Counted from the stretch's first letter, positions 1 to 8,772 are shown. The stretch is 64,000 bases of DNA from Jejudonia soesokkakensis (GCF_042664795.1 NZ_JBHTBN010000002.1:62001-126000), one strand, 5' to 3'. The notes: generated by a model not told the origin, from the sequence alone. Translations and numbers: made by a program.

Positions 1-383
1 CTATCATTGTATCTAATATCTACTTCTCCTGCTTGGGTAATACGTCCATAGTCATCGTAATAAATAGGGACATCTTCTACTTGAATTACTGCACCATAAT
101 CATCATATTGAACATAGGTTTCATAATCATACCCTGAATTATAACTAATATTTACATTAGGGGTATTTATATTTACGTTTACATTCCCTCCATTTTGAGG
201 ACCAACATAAACGAAATCAAACTGACCATCCGGGAACACCGAAAATTCTACGCCACCTTCTACAAATATGTAGGATTTACCATCATATCCCCTTATAGGA
301 CCTTCTGCAGCTTCTGCTGCTTTTGTTGTTGTCGTTAGTCCTACTAATAAGAAACTAAAAACGATTGTTGCGAACTTTTTCAT
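1..383 (-). CDS. Secreted protein of unknown function, C-terminus beyond window
   Basis: The start is the ATG at 383-381; the frame stays open to the window edge, so only the first 127 residues are visible. Residues 1-22 look like a signal peptide (MKKFATIVF, hydrophobic stretch, then TTTKAAEAAE). The mature part is rich in Asn, Tyr and Asp, with repeats such as YYDDYGRITQAGEVDIRY. It is a paralogue of the next gene (645-1256): both carry FVE-G-V, then DGQFDF or NGHFDF, then a G-R-QAG motif. The two genes also share upstream sequence. I do not recognise a function; a secreted or cell-surface role is inferred from the signal peptide only. Confidence 0.8.
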   Translation of the reverse strand, partial: MKKFATIVFSFLLVGLTTTTKAAEAAEGPIRGYDGKSYIFVEGGVEFSVFPDGQFDFVYVGPQNGGNVNVNINTPNVNISYNSGYDYETYVQYDDYGAVIQVEDVPIYYDDYGRITQAGEVDIRYND

Positions 384-585
384 AATTTTGAAATTTAGGT
401 TGTACATCACTTTATTTTTTTGGTCAGTAACAGTACATCATTTTAAATACAACGACCGTGCCAAAAATCATAGGCATGGGCTAATACCATTGTCTACAGG
501 GGTTTTGAAATTTTCATTAAACAAACCACGCTCTATTTTAACTTTTGATCATACACTAGTACGCTATTGATTGAATAGAAAATAA

Positions 586-625
586 AAATCCGCCAAAACC
601 TTTTAAGGGGTCATGACGGATTTAA
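586..625 (-). terminator. Terminator of the 645-1256 gene
   Basis: Read on the minus strand, AAATCCGTC pairs with GGCGGATTT (one mismatch) around a loop and is followed by a T-rich run. It lies just downstream of the stop codon of the secreted-protein gene. Confidence 0.7.
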
Positions 626-644
626 AAACTAACCAACCAAATTT

Positions 645-1256
645 TTATTTCTTTATTCTAATTCGAGTATTTGAATGTTGATATGAGAAATCATTTCTAT
701 ACTCATTATATACGTACCAATCATCGTGCCAAAATTCTCTATTAAATTTATTAATATGTCCATATGTTGCTCTAATAGTACCAAAACGTGTATAGGTTAT
801 TTTCATGTTTCCTGCTTGAACCAATCTTCCTCTGTTGTAATAAAAAGGTACACATCCAATAGTTCTCACTTTACCATTTCGCTTATAATCAATCTCAGTT
901 TTACCTATTCGAATGATAGTTCCGTAGCGATCTTTTTTAATTTTTGGAAAGTGTTTACCTCCCTGATTATACCGAACAGCACCAAAATCAGAAGCATGAT
1001 AATTCACTGCTTGATATCTACGGTTCTTTTTCTTTTTATATTTTGGTTTTGAAGGGTGAATCACCTCAAAATCAAAATGACCATTAGTAGTTACTGTATA
1101 CAGAACACCGTCTTCAACAAATCGAATCGTTTCATTCGAATTGTAATAGCGATCATTTGTTCCCTGATTTATAATTACATTTTGGTGGCGTTGCGCAAAA
1201 GTCTGCGTAGCGTTTCCAATGAGGAATACTGCTACTAATAGAATTATTTTTTTCAT
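645..1256 (-). CDS. Secreted protein of unknown function (203 aa), paralogue of the gene before it
   Basis: Residues 1-21 form a signal peptide ending in TFAQ. The mature protein is basic and rich in Tyr, Arg and Asn, with motifs FVEDGVLYTVTTNGHFDFEV, a KKKKNRR cluster near residue 75, and repeated short beta-strand-like units (GTIIRIGKTEIDY, GRLVQAGNMKITY, GTIRATYGHI). These match the units of the neighbouring gene at 1-383, so the pair arose by duplication. A good terminator hairpin follows at 586-623. A -7 element (TATTTTTG on the minus strand, 1346-1339) lies about 80 bases upstream of the start, as in the paralogue. The function is unknown. Confidence 0.85.
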   Translation of the reverse strand: MKKIILLVAVFLIGNATQTFAQRHQNVIINQGTNDRYYNSNETIRFVEDGVLYTVTTNGHFDFEVIHPSKPKYKKKKNRRYQAVNYHASDFGAVRYNQGGKHFPKIKKDRYGTIIRIGKTEIDYKRNGKVRTIGCVPFYYNRGRLVQAGNMKITYTRFGTIRATYGHINKFNREFWHDDWYVYNEYRNDFSYQHSNTRIRIKK

Positions 1257-1338
1257 AATTAACTATATTTTGGGTTTGTTCGATATGATAAGCGATACCG
1301 AGTTACGCTATTGAGTTAAAGAATTTCAATAGCCATGC

Positions 1339-1346
1339 CAAAAATA
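1339..1346 (-). promoter_or_regulatory. -7 promoter element (TATTTTTG) upstream of 645-1256
   Basis: The sequence matches the Bacteroidetes -7 consensus TAnnTTTG. It is 83 bases upstream of the start codon. The paralogous gene at 1-383 has a one-mismatch version (complement of 462-469) 79 bases upstream, inside a shared GCC(A/G)TGCCAAAAAT block, so the leader appears to have been duplicated with the gene. No clear -33 TTG is seen. Confidence 0.5.
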
Positions 1347-1375
1347 TAGTTGATTGATTTGTAATGATTTACAGG

Positions 1376-4156
1376 TTATATCTTTTCCCTAAGATACTCC
1401 GCTGTATAAGAAGTCTTATTTTTTGCTACTTCTTCGGGAGTACCTGAAGCAATCACATTACCACCGTTTATTCCGCCTTCCAATCCAAGATCGATAATAT
1501 GATCTGCACATTTTATAAGATCAAGATTATGTTCTACAACTATAACTGTATGACCTTTATCTAATAAAGCATAAAACGAGGCCAGTAATTTTTTAATATC
1601 ATGAAAATGAAGTCCGGTAGTAGGTTCGTCAAAAATAAAAAGTGCCTTGTCTTTGGTATTTCCTTTTACAAGAAAGGAAGCTAGCTTAATCCTTTGCGCT
1701 TCCCCGCCCGAAAGGGTAGAAGAGCTTTGTCCTAATTGAACATACCCTAACCCCACATCTTGTAATGGTTGTAATTTATTGACGATTTTTAGCTGATTAT
1801 TTTCAGAAAAAAAAGTAATAGCATCATCTACAGTGAGCCTTAAAATGTGATCAATATTTTTATTCGCAAATTGAACCTCCAGCACTTCTTTTTTAAAGCG
1901 TTTTCCATTGCAAGTATCACACTCTAGGTGCACATCTGCCATAAACTGCATCTCAATAGTCACTTCACCTTCTCCCTTGCAGGTTTCACAGCGACCTCCA
2001 TCAACGTTAAAGCTAAAATGCTTTGCTTTGTATCCTCGAATATCACTTAATTTTTGAGAAGCGTATAAATTTCGAATATCATCATACGCTTTAATATACG
2101 TCACCGGGTTGGACCTGCTGGAACGACCAATAGGATTTTGATCGATAAACTCGATGTTTTTTATAGTATCAAATGTTCCTTCTAGAGCGGTAAACTGTCC
2201 AGGCTTTTCACCATAGCCATCTATGTGTCGCTGTAAAGCCGGATACAATATTTTTTTAACAAGTGTACTTTTTCCGCTTCCTGAAACTCCAGTAACCGCC
2301 GTAAAAGCTCCCATTGGAAATGCAACATCTATATTTTTTAAATTGTTATGACGTGCACCAAGAATCTTGATGAATTTTTTTGAAGAGCGCCTTTTGGCAG
2401 GGACTTTAATTTCTTTCTTACCATTCAAGTATTGAGCAGTAAGTGAATTAGATTTTAAAATATCCTGATAGGTTCCGGTGGCTACAACTTCACCTCCAAA
2501 AGTTCCAGCTTCTGGGCCAATATCGATGATAGCATCTGCAGCCTTCATGATGTCCTCGTCATGTTCAACAACAATAACGGTATTTCCCAAATCTCGTAAA
2601 GATTTTAAAACAACAATAAGCCGTTCGGTATCTTTTGGGTGTAATCCAATACTGGGTTCATCTAAGATGTACATGGAGCCGACTAAGCTACTACCTAACG
2701 AAGTGGCTAAATTAATTCGTTGCGATTCCCCACCAGAAAGTGTGTTGGATTTCCGATTTAGGGTTAAGTAGCTTAGACCAACATCCATTAAAAATTGTAA
2801 TCTGTTGGTAATTTCCAGTAATAAGCGTTTTGCTATCTGCTGGTCGTATTTGTTTAGTGTAAGATTTTTAAAAAAAGTGGCAACATCGTTAAGAGGTACC
2901 TCTACTAATTCTTGTATGGATTTGCCACCCACTTTTACGTAGCTTGCTTCAGGTCGTAACCGTCTGCCATGACAGGTACTGCATCTAGTTTTGCCACGGT
3001 AACGGGATAACATCACCCGATTCTGAATTTTATAACTTTTCGACTCAAGAAATGAAAAGAAACTGTTGAGTCCTTCAAAATGCTTGTTTCCTTCCCAGAC
3101 AAGTTGCTTTTGTGCTTCGGAAAGTTCAAACCAAGGTTTGTGGATTGGGAACTCAAATTTATACGCATTGTTGACCAGTTGATCCCTATACCATCCCATA
3201 CTGTCACCACGCCATGGGAAAATTGCATTTTCGTATACCGAAAGGGCCGAGTTTGGAATTACTAAATCTTCGTCAATTCCAATAACATCACCATACCCTT
3301 CACAAGTAGGACATGCACCATACGGATTATTAAAACTGAATAAATGTACATTTGGTTCTAAGAATACTTGGCCGTCTGCTTCAAAGCGATTATTAAATTC
3401 TTGAATTCTTTTTTCTTCGGAAAGATGTTCGATATATAATTCGCCTTTTCCTTCAAAAAAGGCTGCTTGAGTTGCATCTGCAAGTCGGTTATAAAAATCC
3501 TCATCATCTTTTGTAATCACTCTATCGACAACCAATTGAATTTCTTCGGAAAGCATAGAATCCTTCAGTTCGTCAATTCTTACAACGTCACCCTTCACTT
3601 TAACCCTGGCATATCCTTGCTGCGCAAGTGCTTGCAGTTTATTTTTCATATCTCTGCCTTCTTCCAGATGTATTGGAGCGAGCAGCAGGAGTTTTTCACC
3701 TTCAGAAAGTGATTTTATATATCGAATGACATCACTAACGGTGTCTTTTTTTACTTCAGAACCCGAAATTGGCGAAAAAGTTTTACCAATTCTCGTATAT
3801 AATAATTTGAAATAATCATAAATCTCTGTGGAGGTTCCTACAGTAGAACGAGGATTCGTAGCATTAACTTTCTGTTCAATGGCAATAGCGGGAGCAATTC
3901 CTTTGATCGAATCTACTTTTGGTTTGTTAAGTCTGCCTAGAAATTGGCGTGCGTAAGATGATAGACTTTCGACATACCTTCGTTGCCCTTCGGCGTAGAG
4001 GGTGTCAAAGGCGAGACTAGATTTTCCACTTCCCGAAAGTCCCGTAATCACCACTAATTTATTTCGAGGAATTGCCACCGAAATATCCTTAAGGTTGTGC
4101 AGTTTTGCCCCCTGAATTAAGATATTCTTTTTCGTGTCTAGCGTTTCAATTTCCAA
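1376..4156 (-). CDS. uvrA: Excinuclease ABC subunit A
   Basis: UvrA is the damage-recognition ATPase of nucleotide excision repair; it loads UvrB on lesions. The protein has 926 residues, close to the usual 940, with two ABC modules. Module one has Walker A GLSGSGKSS at 39-47 and signature LSGGESQRINLA; module two has GVSGSGKST and LSGGEAQRIKLA. Zinc-finger pairs are visible (CPTCEGYG with CSTCHGRR, and CETCKGEG with CDTCNGKR). Both Walker B segments (LDEPSIGLHP, FDEPTTGLHF) are intact. The gene stands alone, with a -7 element TATCTTTG at 4196-4189, 32 bases upstream. Nothing suggests truncation. Confidence 0.97.
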   Translation of the reverse strand: MEIETLDTKKNILIQGAKLHNLKDISVAIPRNKLVVITGLSGSGKSSLAFDTLYAEGQRRYVESLSSYARQFLGRLNKPKVDSIKGIAPAIAIEQKVNATNPRSTVGTSTEIYDYFKLLYTRIGKTFSPISGSEVKKDTVSDVIRYIKSLSEGEKLLLLAPIHLEEGRDMKNKLQALAQQGYARVKVKGDVVRIDELKDSMLSEEIQLVVDRVITKDDEDFYNRLADATQAAFFEGKGELYIEHLSEEKRIQEFNNRFEADGQVFLEPNVHLFSFNNPYGACPTCEGYGDVIGIDEDLVIPNSALSVYENAIFPWRGDSMGWYRDQLVNNAYKFEFPIHKPWFELSEAQKQLVWEGNKHFEGLNSFFSFLESKSYKIQNRVMLSRYRGKTRCSTCHGRRLRPEASYVKVGGKSIQELVEVPLNDVATFFKNLTLNKYDQQIAKRLLLEITNRLQFLMDVGLSYLTLNRKSNTLSGGESQRINLATSLGSSLVGSMYILDEPSIGLHPKDTERLIVVLKSLRDLGNTVIVVEHDEDIMKAADAIIDIGPEAGTFGGEVVATGTYQDILKSNSLTAQYLNGKKEIKVPAKRRSSKKFIKILGARHNNLKNIDVAFPMGAFTAVTGVSGSGKSTLVKKILYPALQRHIDGYGEKPGQFTALEGTFDTIKNIEFIDQNPIGRSSRSNPVTYIKAYDDIRNLYASQKLSDIRGYKAKHFSFNVDGGRCETCKGEGEVTIEMQFMADVHLECDTCNGKRFKKEVLEVQFANKNIDHILRLTVDDAITFFSENNQLKIVNKLQPLQDVGLGYVQLGQSSSTLSGGEAQRIKLASFLVKGNTKDKALFIFDEPTTGLHFHDIKKLLASFYALLDKGHTVIVVEHNLDLIKCADHIIDLGLEGGINGGNVIASGTPEEVAKNKTSYTAEYLREKI

Positions 4157-4188
4157 TAGAATTCTCCTGTTTTTTTAAACGAATTTTA

Positions 4189-4196
4189 CAAAGATA
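4189..4196 (-). promoter_or_regulatory. -7 promoter element of uvrA (TATCTTTG)
   Basis: The minus-strand TATCTTTG fits TAnnTTTG and sits 32 bases before the uvrA start. No TTG is found at the expected 19-20 base spacing, so only the -7 half is supported. Confidence 0.5.
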
Positions 4197-4415
4197 CTAC
4201 ATCCATTTTGGGTATGCACATTCAAAGAAATTATATTTTTTTATCGAAAACTTTAACTTTTTTTTGCATTTCTGATTTCTTTGTTGTTATATTTACAGCC
4301 AATAACGTAATTAATAAAATTTATTGCCTATAGCATATTACTACTTTTAAATGTAAGATTACCAAACAGCTAGTCAACCAAAATACATAGTTGTTTATTT
4401 TTAAAAAGTAATAAT

Positions 4416-5000
4416 ATGAAGCAAAGCACCCCAACAGATGCTGTACTCGTTAGCGCGTACATGAAAGGCGACGAAAATTCACTTTCTATTTTAGTTACGC
4501 GTCACAAACAAAGAATCTACAGTTTTATTTATTCGAAGGTCTTTGACCGAGATATTTCCGAAGACATTTTTCAAGATACGTTCATCAAAGTAATTCGTAC
4601 CCTAAAAAGAGGTGCCTACAATGAAGAAGGTAAATTTCTACCTTGGGTAATGCGAATTGCTCATAACTTAGTTATAGATCATTTTCGAAAGAATAATCGT
4701 ATGCCGAAGTTTGAAAACAAGGATGATTTTAATATTTTTTCTGTGCTTTCAGACAATTCTTTAAATATAGAAAAAAGAATGATCAAGGGACAAGTTGAGA
4801 GTGATGTTCGAAGATTGATTGAAGAACTTCCAGACGATCAAAAAGAAGTGCTCATCATGCGTATGTACAAGGATATGAGCTTTAAAGAAATTAGCGAGCA
4901 AACCGGTGTAAGTATTAATACAGCATTAGGTAGAATGCGGTATGCACTCATAAATTTGCGCAAAGTTATTGAGAAGCATAACATAGTATTAACTAATTAA
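4416..5000 (+). CDS. ECF RNA polymerase sigma factor
   Basis: This 194-residue protein is a small sigma-70 family factor with regions 2 and 4 only. Region 2 spans about residues 20-95 (core-binding DISEDIFQDTFIKVIRTLKR, then FLPWVMRIAHNLVIDHFRK). Region 4 is at about 130-185 (ELPDDQKEVLIMRMYKDMSF and the helix-turn-helix KEISEQTGVSINTALGRMRYAL). It would direct core RNA polymerase to a specific promoter set. No anti-sigma gene is adjacent; instead a tiny gene of unknown role follows 68 bases downstream, before a terminator. The ATG at 4416 fits the family start. The 259 bases upstream hold no gene. Confidence 0.93.
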   Translation: MKQSTPTDAVLVSAYMKGDENSLSILVTRHKQRIYSFIYSKVFDRDISEDIFQDTFIKVIRTLKRGAYNEEGKFLPWVMRIAHNLVIDHFRKNNRMPKFENKDDFNIFSVLSDNSLNIEKRMIKGQVESDVRRLIEELPDDQKEVLIMRMYKDMSFKEISEQTGVSINTALGRMRYALINLRKVIEKHNIVLTN

Positions 5001-5068
5001 TTAGCTGGTATACAATAAACTTATTTTTGCTCCGTTATTTAGAAATAGTAACCTCTAAATTACGTTAT

Positions 5069-5218
5069 ATGCAAAAAATGTACTCTAAATCACGTCAGGA
5101 ATGCGTGAATGAAAACTTAGTTCCAAAAGACGAAACTGTAAAGTTTCTTCTGGATTATTCTAAGGCTTTAAGTGTTATAGATTACCATAAATTGAAGTTT
5201 GAAGCGCTTCTAAACTAA
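5069..5218 (+). CDS. Small protein of unknown function (49 aa) downstream of the sigma factor gene
   Basis: The frame is open from a TTG at 5027, but the first ATG (5069) gives MQKMYSKSRQECVNENLVPK followed by a likely helical part ending VKFLLDYSKALSVIDY and a short tail. The gene lies between the sigma factor gene and the terminator at 5226-5260 and is probably co-transcribed with the sigma gene. A role tied to the sigma factor is only inferred from position. It has no signal peptide or membrane segment. I recognise no domain. Confidence 0.6.
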   Translation: MQKMYSKSRQECVNENLVPKDETVKFLLDYSKALSVIDYHKLKFEALLN

Positions 5219-5225
5219 ACTTTGG

Positions 5226-5260
5226 AAAACCCCGGAAAAACACCAATTTCGGGGTTTTTT
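5226..5260 (+). terminator. Terminator of the sigma factor operon
   Basis: AAAACCCCG (5226-5234) pairs with CGGGGTTTT (5250-5258), followed by more T. It sits between the convergent 5069-5218 and nth genes, and the A-run on the left lets it act on the minus strand too. Confidence 0.85.
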
Positions 5261-5271
5261 GTGTCGATTGG

Positions 5272-5934
5272 TTACTTTTTAGCTTTCTTTTTCTCATAAG
5301 CTGCCAGTACAGTTTTTCTCCCAATAGTTTTGGTAATACTATCTTTTTCAAGATCCCAACGGCGAGCTGGCGAGTACTGACGCCCATACCATATGATCTG
5401 TAAATGCAGGTCGTTCCAGATTTCTTTAGGAAATAATCGTTTTGCGTCTTTTTCGGTTTGAGTCACATTTTTTCCATTGGAAAAGCCCCAACGATACATC
5501 AATCTATGGATATGTGTATCTACTGGAAATGCAGGAATACCAAACGCCTGACTCACAACGACACTTGCCGTTTTATGGCCTACAGCGGGTAATTCTTTTA
5601 AGGCTTCTATACTTTCAGGAACACGTCCTCCGTACTTATCAATTAAGATGTGCGATAACCCATAAATTCCTTTTGCCTTCATAGGTGATAATCCAACTGG
5701 TTTTATGATTTCACGTATTTCTTCTTCGGAAAGTTGTATCATATCATACGGATTATCGGCAACTTCAAAAAGTAAGGGGGTAATTTTATTGACTCGAACG
5801 TCTGTACTTTGAGCCGATAGTAATACGGCAATGAGTAATGTGTAAGGATCTTTATGATCTAGCGGAATAGGAATTTCAGGATATAACTTGTTTAACGTTT
5901 CAATAACAAAATTTACCTTTTCCTGTTTGGTCAT
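5272..5934 (-). CDS. nth: Endonuclease III family DNA glycosylase/AP lyase, without the iron-sulfur cysteines
   Basis: Base excision repair glycosylase of the HhH-GPD fold, acting on oxidised pyrimidines. The helix-hairpin-helix ELPAVGHKTAS carries catalytic Lys121, and VDTHIHR carries catalytic Asp139. The 220-residue protein contains no cysteine at all. The usual four-Cys [4Fe-4S] loop at the C-terminus is replaced by a segment around WYGRQYSPARRWDLEK. I believe this form is common in flavobacteria. The frame extends upstream, but the ATG at 5934 is chosen because it begins MTKQEKVNFVIE and avoids overlap with the divergent bcp gene (start 5964). Confidence 0.93.
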   Translation of the reverse strand: MTKQEKVNFVIETLNKLYPEIPIPLDHKDPYTLLIAVLLSAQSTDVRVNKITPLLFEVADNPYDMIQLSEEEIREIIKPVGLSPMKAKGIYGLSHILIDKYGGRVPESIEALKELPAVGHKTASVVVSQAFGIPAFPVDTHIHRLMYRWGFSNGKNVTQTEKDAKRLFPKEIWNDLHLQIIWYGRQYSPARRWDLEKDSITKTIGRKTVLAAYEKKKAKK

Positions 5935-5950
5935 AATGTGTAGTTTTACA

Positions 5951-5958
5951 CAAAAATA
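5951..5958 (-). promoter_or_regulatory. -7 promoter element of nth (TATTTTTG)
   Basis: The minus-strand TATTTTTG fits TAnnTTTG and ends 16 bases before the nth ATG. It lies in the 29-base gap to bcp, so the nth promoter must reach into the first codons of the divergent bcp gene. Confidence 0.5.
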
Positions 5959-5963
5959 AACAA

Positions 5964-6419
5964 ATGAAGACGTTAAAAGAAGGAGATAAAGTACCAAATT
6001 TTACAGTAAATGATCAGGATGGTAATGCAATATCTTTATCAGATTATAAAGGAAAGAAACTAATCGTGTTTTTTTACCCTAAAGCAAATACACCTGGTTG
6101 TACCGCAGAGGCATGTAATCTTAGAGATAATTTTAACGAATTGCAGAATCAAGGGTATGAATTGTTAGGCGTTAGTGCAGACACTGAAAGAAAACAAAAG
6201 AATTTTAAAGAAAAATTTGATTTTCCTTTTCCGTTGTTAGCAGATACCCAAAAAGAAGTCATAGATGCTTTTGGTGTTTGGGGAGAAAAGAAATTTATGG
6301 GACGTATCTATGATGGCATATACCGCAAAACCTTTGTTGTTAATGAAAAAGGAATTGTGAGTCGTGTGATTGATAAAGTAAAAACAAAAGATCATGCAGC
6401 ACAGCTGCTCGAGGATTAA
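5964..6419 (+). CDS. bcp: Thioredoxin-dependent thiol peroxidase (peroxiredoxin Q/BCP)
   Basis: This 151-residue cytoplasmic peroxiredoxin reduces hydrogen and organic peroxides with electrons from thioredoxin. The active-site segment is FFYPKANTPGCTAEACNLRD: Cys46 is the peroxidatic cysteine, and Cys51, five residues later, is the resolving cysteine of the atypical two-Cys BCP class. It is divergent from nth with a 29-base gap. Its stop codon overlaps the stop codon of the convergent gene 6416-7867 through a shared TTAA. The length is normal for the family. Confidence 0.95.
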   Translation: MKTLKEGDKVPNFTVNDQDGNAISLSDYKGKKLIVFFYPKANTPGCTAEACNLRDNFNELQNQGYELLGVSADTERKQKNFKEKFDFPFPLLADTQKEVIDAFGVWGEKKFMGRIYDGIYRKTFVVNEKGIVSRVIDKVKTKDHAAQLLED

Positions 6420-7867
6420 TTTGCTTTGGAAATTGCTTCTTCTAAATGAAACAACTTTTTCTCTTTAATAATTTCTGAAACACCTTCAGGGAGCATAGTT
6501 TCCCAATCCTCTTCGCCGTTCTCGATCTTCTGAAGCACTTCTCTTGAGAATATATTCAGAATATCGGGATTAAAATCTTTGATGTCAATTACTTTTCCGT
6601 TGTACTTAAAGAATTTGTATAATTCTTTCATACGTGGGTGTACTTTTAAGTTTTCGCTAGTAGTATATTCTCCAGTTTCAGGATCACGCATAGGGTATAA
6701 GTATACTTTTAAATCCTTAAAAAATAACTTTCCGAAGGCTTCCAGAATTCCACCACTTAAGTGACGGTAATATTTTTCATCAAATATGTCTACGAGATTA
6801 TTTACTCCCATCGCCAAACCTAAACGCATTTTAGTATATCGAGAAAAATACTCCACCAATTTATAATATTCCTGAAAATTGGAAATCATCACATTATGTC
6901 CCAGAGAACACAGTAAGCGTGCTCGATCCATAAAATCCTCTTCGTCGATTTCACCTTCAGCTCTAAGATTGGATAGTGTGATCTCAAAAATTGTTTCGGT
7001 ACGCTCTGCATCGACACGGTTCTCGTCCAAAAACATCTCATATGATTTTTGATACATGTCGATGTTTACTTTGGTCACAGGTCTAAAGCTACCTCGAAGT
7101 GCGAGTATATTTTTCTTATACAGAATCCTTGCAGGCAGAATGTTATTTCCATCTGGTCCAAACATCACAGCATCTGTCATCCCATTCTTAATGAGCTGCA
7201 AACTCATTAAGCGGTTGTCCACAGCTTCAAATTTAGGTCCAGAGAAGTTGATAGTGTCAATCTCTATTTTGTCTTTATCAATATGATCGTATAAGTAACG
7301 AAGCAGTTTTCTTGGTGTATCATACTTGTAAAATGCTCCATAAATAAGATTTACACCTAAAATTCCGAGGGTTTGCTGTTGCTGTACGGCATCATTTTCA
7401 TGAAAGCGTATGTGCAACATGATTTCATTATAATCCTCATTTTGGTCAATCTGATAGCGAATTCCTACCCAACCATGACCTTTGTATTTTTTTGCAAAGT
7501 CTATGGTAGCAACAGTATTTGCATAAGCGAAAAACATTTTATTGGGATGCTTTTCACGAACAATACGTTCTTCAATTAAATTGATTTCATGCGACAGCAT
7601 TTTTTTTAGTCGTGCCTCTGTCACATAGCGTCCATCTTCTTCGATTCCATAGATTGCGTCACTAAAATCTTTGTCGTATGCAGACATTGTTTTTGCAATG
7701 GTGCCAGACGCACCTCCTGCTCTAAAGAAATTACGTACGGTTTCCTGTCCTGCACCAATTTCAGCAAAGGTTCCGTAGATATTTTCATTTAAGTTAATTC
7801 GTAAGGCTTTACTTCTAATGGAGGGAATATTTTCAAATTCCTTATCACCTTTTAACGTTTCTGGCAT
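6416..7867 (-). CDS. Conserved protein of unknown function (483 aa)
   Basis: A full-length soluble protein without signal peptide or membrane segment. Visible landmarks are FAEIGAGQETVRNFFRAGGASGTIAKTMSAY (starting near residue 34), HPNKMFFAYANTVATIDF near 107, a long central part with MFGPDGNNILPARIL, and LGHNVMISNFQEYYKLVEYF near 330. I have the impression that similar flavobacterial proteins are sometimes auto-labelled as nucleotidyltransferases; I see no motif that supports such a name. A -7 element TACCTTTG lies at 7907-7900, 32 bases upstream. The gene is divergent from the metallo-hydrolase gene at 7954 and convergent with bcp, sharing a TTAA at the stops. Confidence 0.85.
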   Translation of the reverse strand: MPETLKGDKEFENIPSIRSKALRINLNENIYGTFAEIGAGQETVRNFFRAGGASGTIAKTMSAYDKDFSDAIYGIEEDGRYVTEARLKKMLSHEINLIEERIVREKHPNKMFFAYANTVATIDFAKKYKGHGWVGIRYQIDQNEDYNEIMLHIRFHENDAVQQQQTLGILGVNLIYGAFYKYDTPRKLLRYLYDHIDKDKIEIDTINFSGPKFEAVDNRLMSLQLIKNGMTDAVMFGPDGNNILPARILYKKNILALRGSFRPVTKVNIDMYQKSYEMFLDENRVDAERTETIFEITLSNLRAEGEIDEEDFMDRARLLCSLGHNVMISNFQEYYKLVEYFSRYTKMRLGLAMGVNNLVDIFDEKYYRHLSGGILEAFGKLFFKDLKVYLYPMRDPETGEYTTSENLKVHPRMKELYKFFKYNGKVIDIKDFNPDILNIFSREVLQKIENGEEDWETMLPEGVSEIIKEKKLFHLEEAISKAN

Positions 7868-7899
7868 AGCAGGGTAGTATTATTCTTTTTCGTGTATAA

Positions 7900-7907
7900 C
7901 AAAGGTA
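7900..7907 (-). promoter_or_regulatory. -7 promoter element of the 6416-7867 gene (TACCTTTG)
   Basis: The minus-strand TACCTTTG matches TAnnTTTG. A TTG (complement of CAA at 7926-7928) stands 18 bases further upstream, close to the usual -33 spacing. Confidence 0.55.
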
Positions 7908-7940
7908 TGAAATAGCATAGGCAAACAAAAAAAATACTGT

Positions 7941-7948
7941 TATTTTTG
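7941..7948 (+). promoter_or_regulatory. -7 promoter element directly before the metallo-hydrolase gene (TATTTTTG)
   Basis: TATTTTTG matches TAnnTTTG and ends only five bases before the ATG at 7954. If used, transcription would begin at or very near the start codon, giving a leaderless mRNA. Confidence 0.5.
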
Positions 7949-7953
7949 TGTGA

Positions 7954-8730
7954 ATGAAAAACCAACTTTCAATTACTTTTTTAGGTACTGGAACTTCTCA
8001 GGGAATACCAGTAATTGGAAGTGATCATCCTGTTTGTTTAAGTAACGATTCTAGAGATCAAAGATTGCGTGTTTCTGTACTTTTAGAATGGAACGATCAC
8101 ACGTATGTGATTGATTGTGGTCCAGATTTTAGGCAACAAATGCTACGAGAACAAGTCAAACGACTTGACGGAATTTTTCTCACGCATGAACACAGTGATC
8201 ACGTCGCGGGCATTGATGATATTAGACCTTTCAATTTTAAACAAGGCGGAATGGAGTTTTATGCTTCTAAAAATGTTTTTAATATTCTACATACGCGATT
8301 TGCTTACGTTTTTGAAACTGAAAACAAGTATCCCGGAGCGCCTACCATCATTGAAAAAGTAATTGACAAGGGGAGTAGTTTTGATCTCTTCGGAAAGCAG
8401 GTGATTGTTATTGAAGCATTTCATAATACGTTGCCGGTTTTTGGGTTTAGAGTTGATGATTTTGTGTATCTAACCGATGTGAAAACTATCGAAGCTTCAG
8501 AATTTAAAAAGCTTAAAGGAGTGGAGGTACTTGTTATAAATGCATTGCGTAAAACACCTCATCATAGTCATTTTAATCTTTCTGAAGCCTTAGCATTTAT
8601 TAATAAAGTAAATCCTAAGAAAGCGTATTTAACACACATAAGCCATTTACTAGGTTTTCATGCCGAAGTAGAGCCAACATTACCAGAGAATGTTTTTCTG
8701 GCGTATGATGGTCTTAAAATTATGATATAA
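7954..8730 (+). CDS. PhnP-like metallo-beta-lactamase-fold hydrolase
   Basis: A 258-residue cytoplasmic metallo-hydrolase. The N-terminus MKNQLSITFLGTGTSQGIPV and a Cys at 28 are typical of the PhnP/cyclic-phosphate phosphodiesterase branch of the MBL fold. The metal motif HEHSDH is at 78-83, YVIDCGPDFRQQML at 61-74 sets the first strand of the site, and later His residues (THISH near 228) complete it. No phosphonate genes are near, so the substrate is unknown; a phosphodiester is likely. A small membrane-anchored protein gene follows 42 bases downstream and may be co-transcribed. Confidence 0.88.
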   Translation: MKNQLSITFLGTGTSQGIPVIGSDHPVCLSNDSRDQRLRVSVLLEWNDHTYVIDCGPDFRQQMLREQVKRLDGIFLTHEHSDHVAGIDDIRPFNFKQGGMEFYASKNVFNILHTRFAYVFETENKYPGAPTIIEKVIDKGSSFDLFGKQVIVIEAFHNTLPVFGFRVDDFVYLTDVKTIEASEFKKLKGVEVLVINALRKTPHHSHFNLSEALAFINKVNPKKAYLTHISHLLGFHAEVEPTLPENVFLAYDGLKIMI

Positions 8731-8772
8731 TTAAAATAAGTCTGTCATTATCATGGCAGCCAGATAAACTCA

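Noticed and set aside
388..570. Plus-strand frame of 60 codons in the leader of the first gene
   Set aside because: It overlaps the leader and promoter region of the minus-strand gene and has no known similarity.
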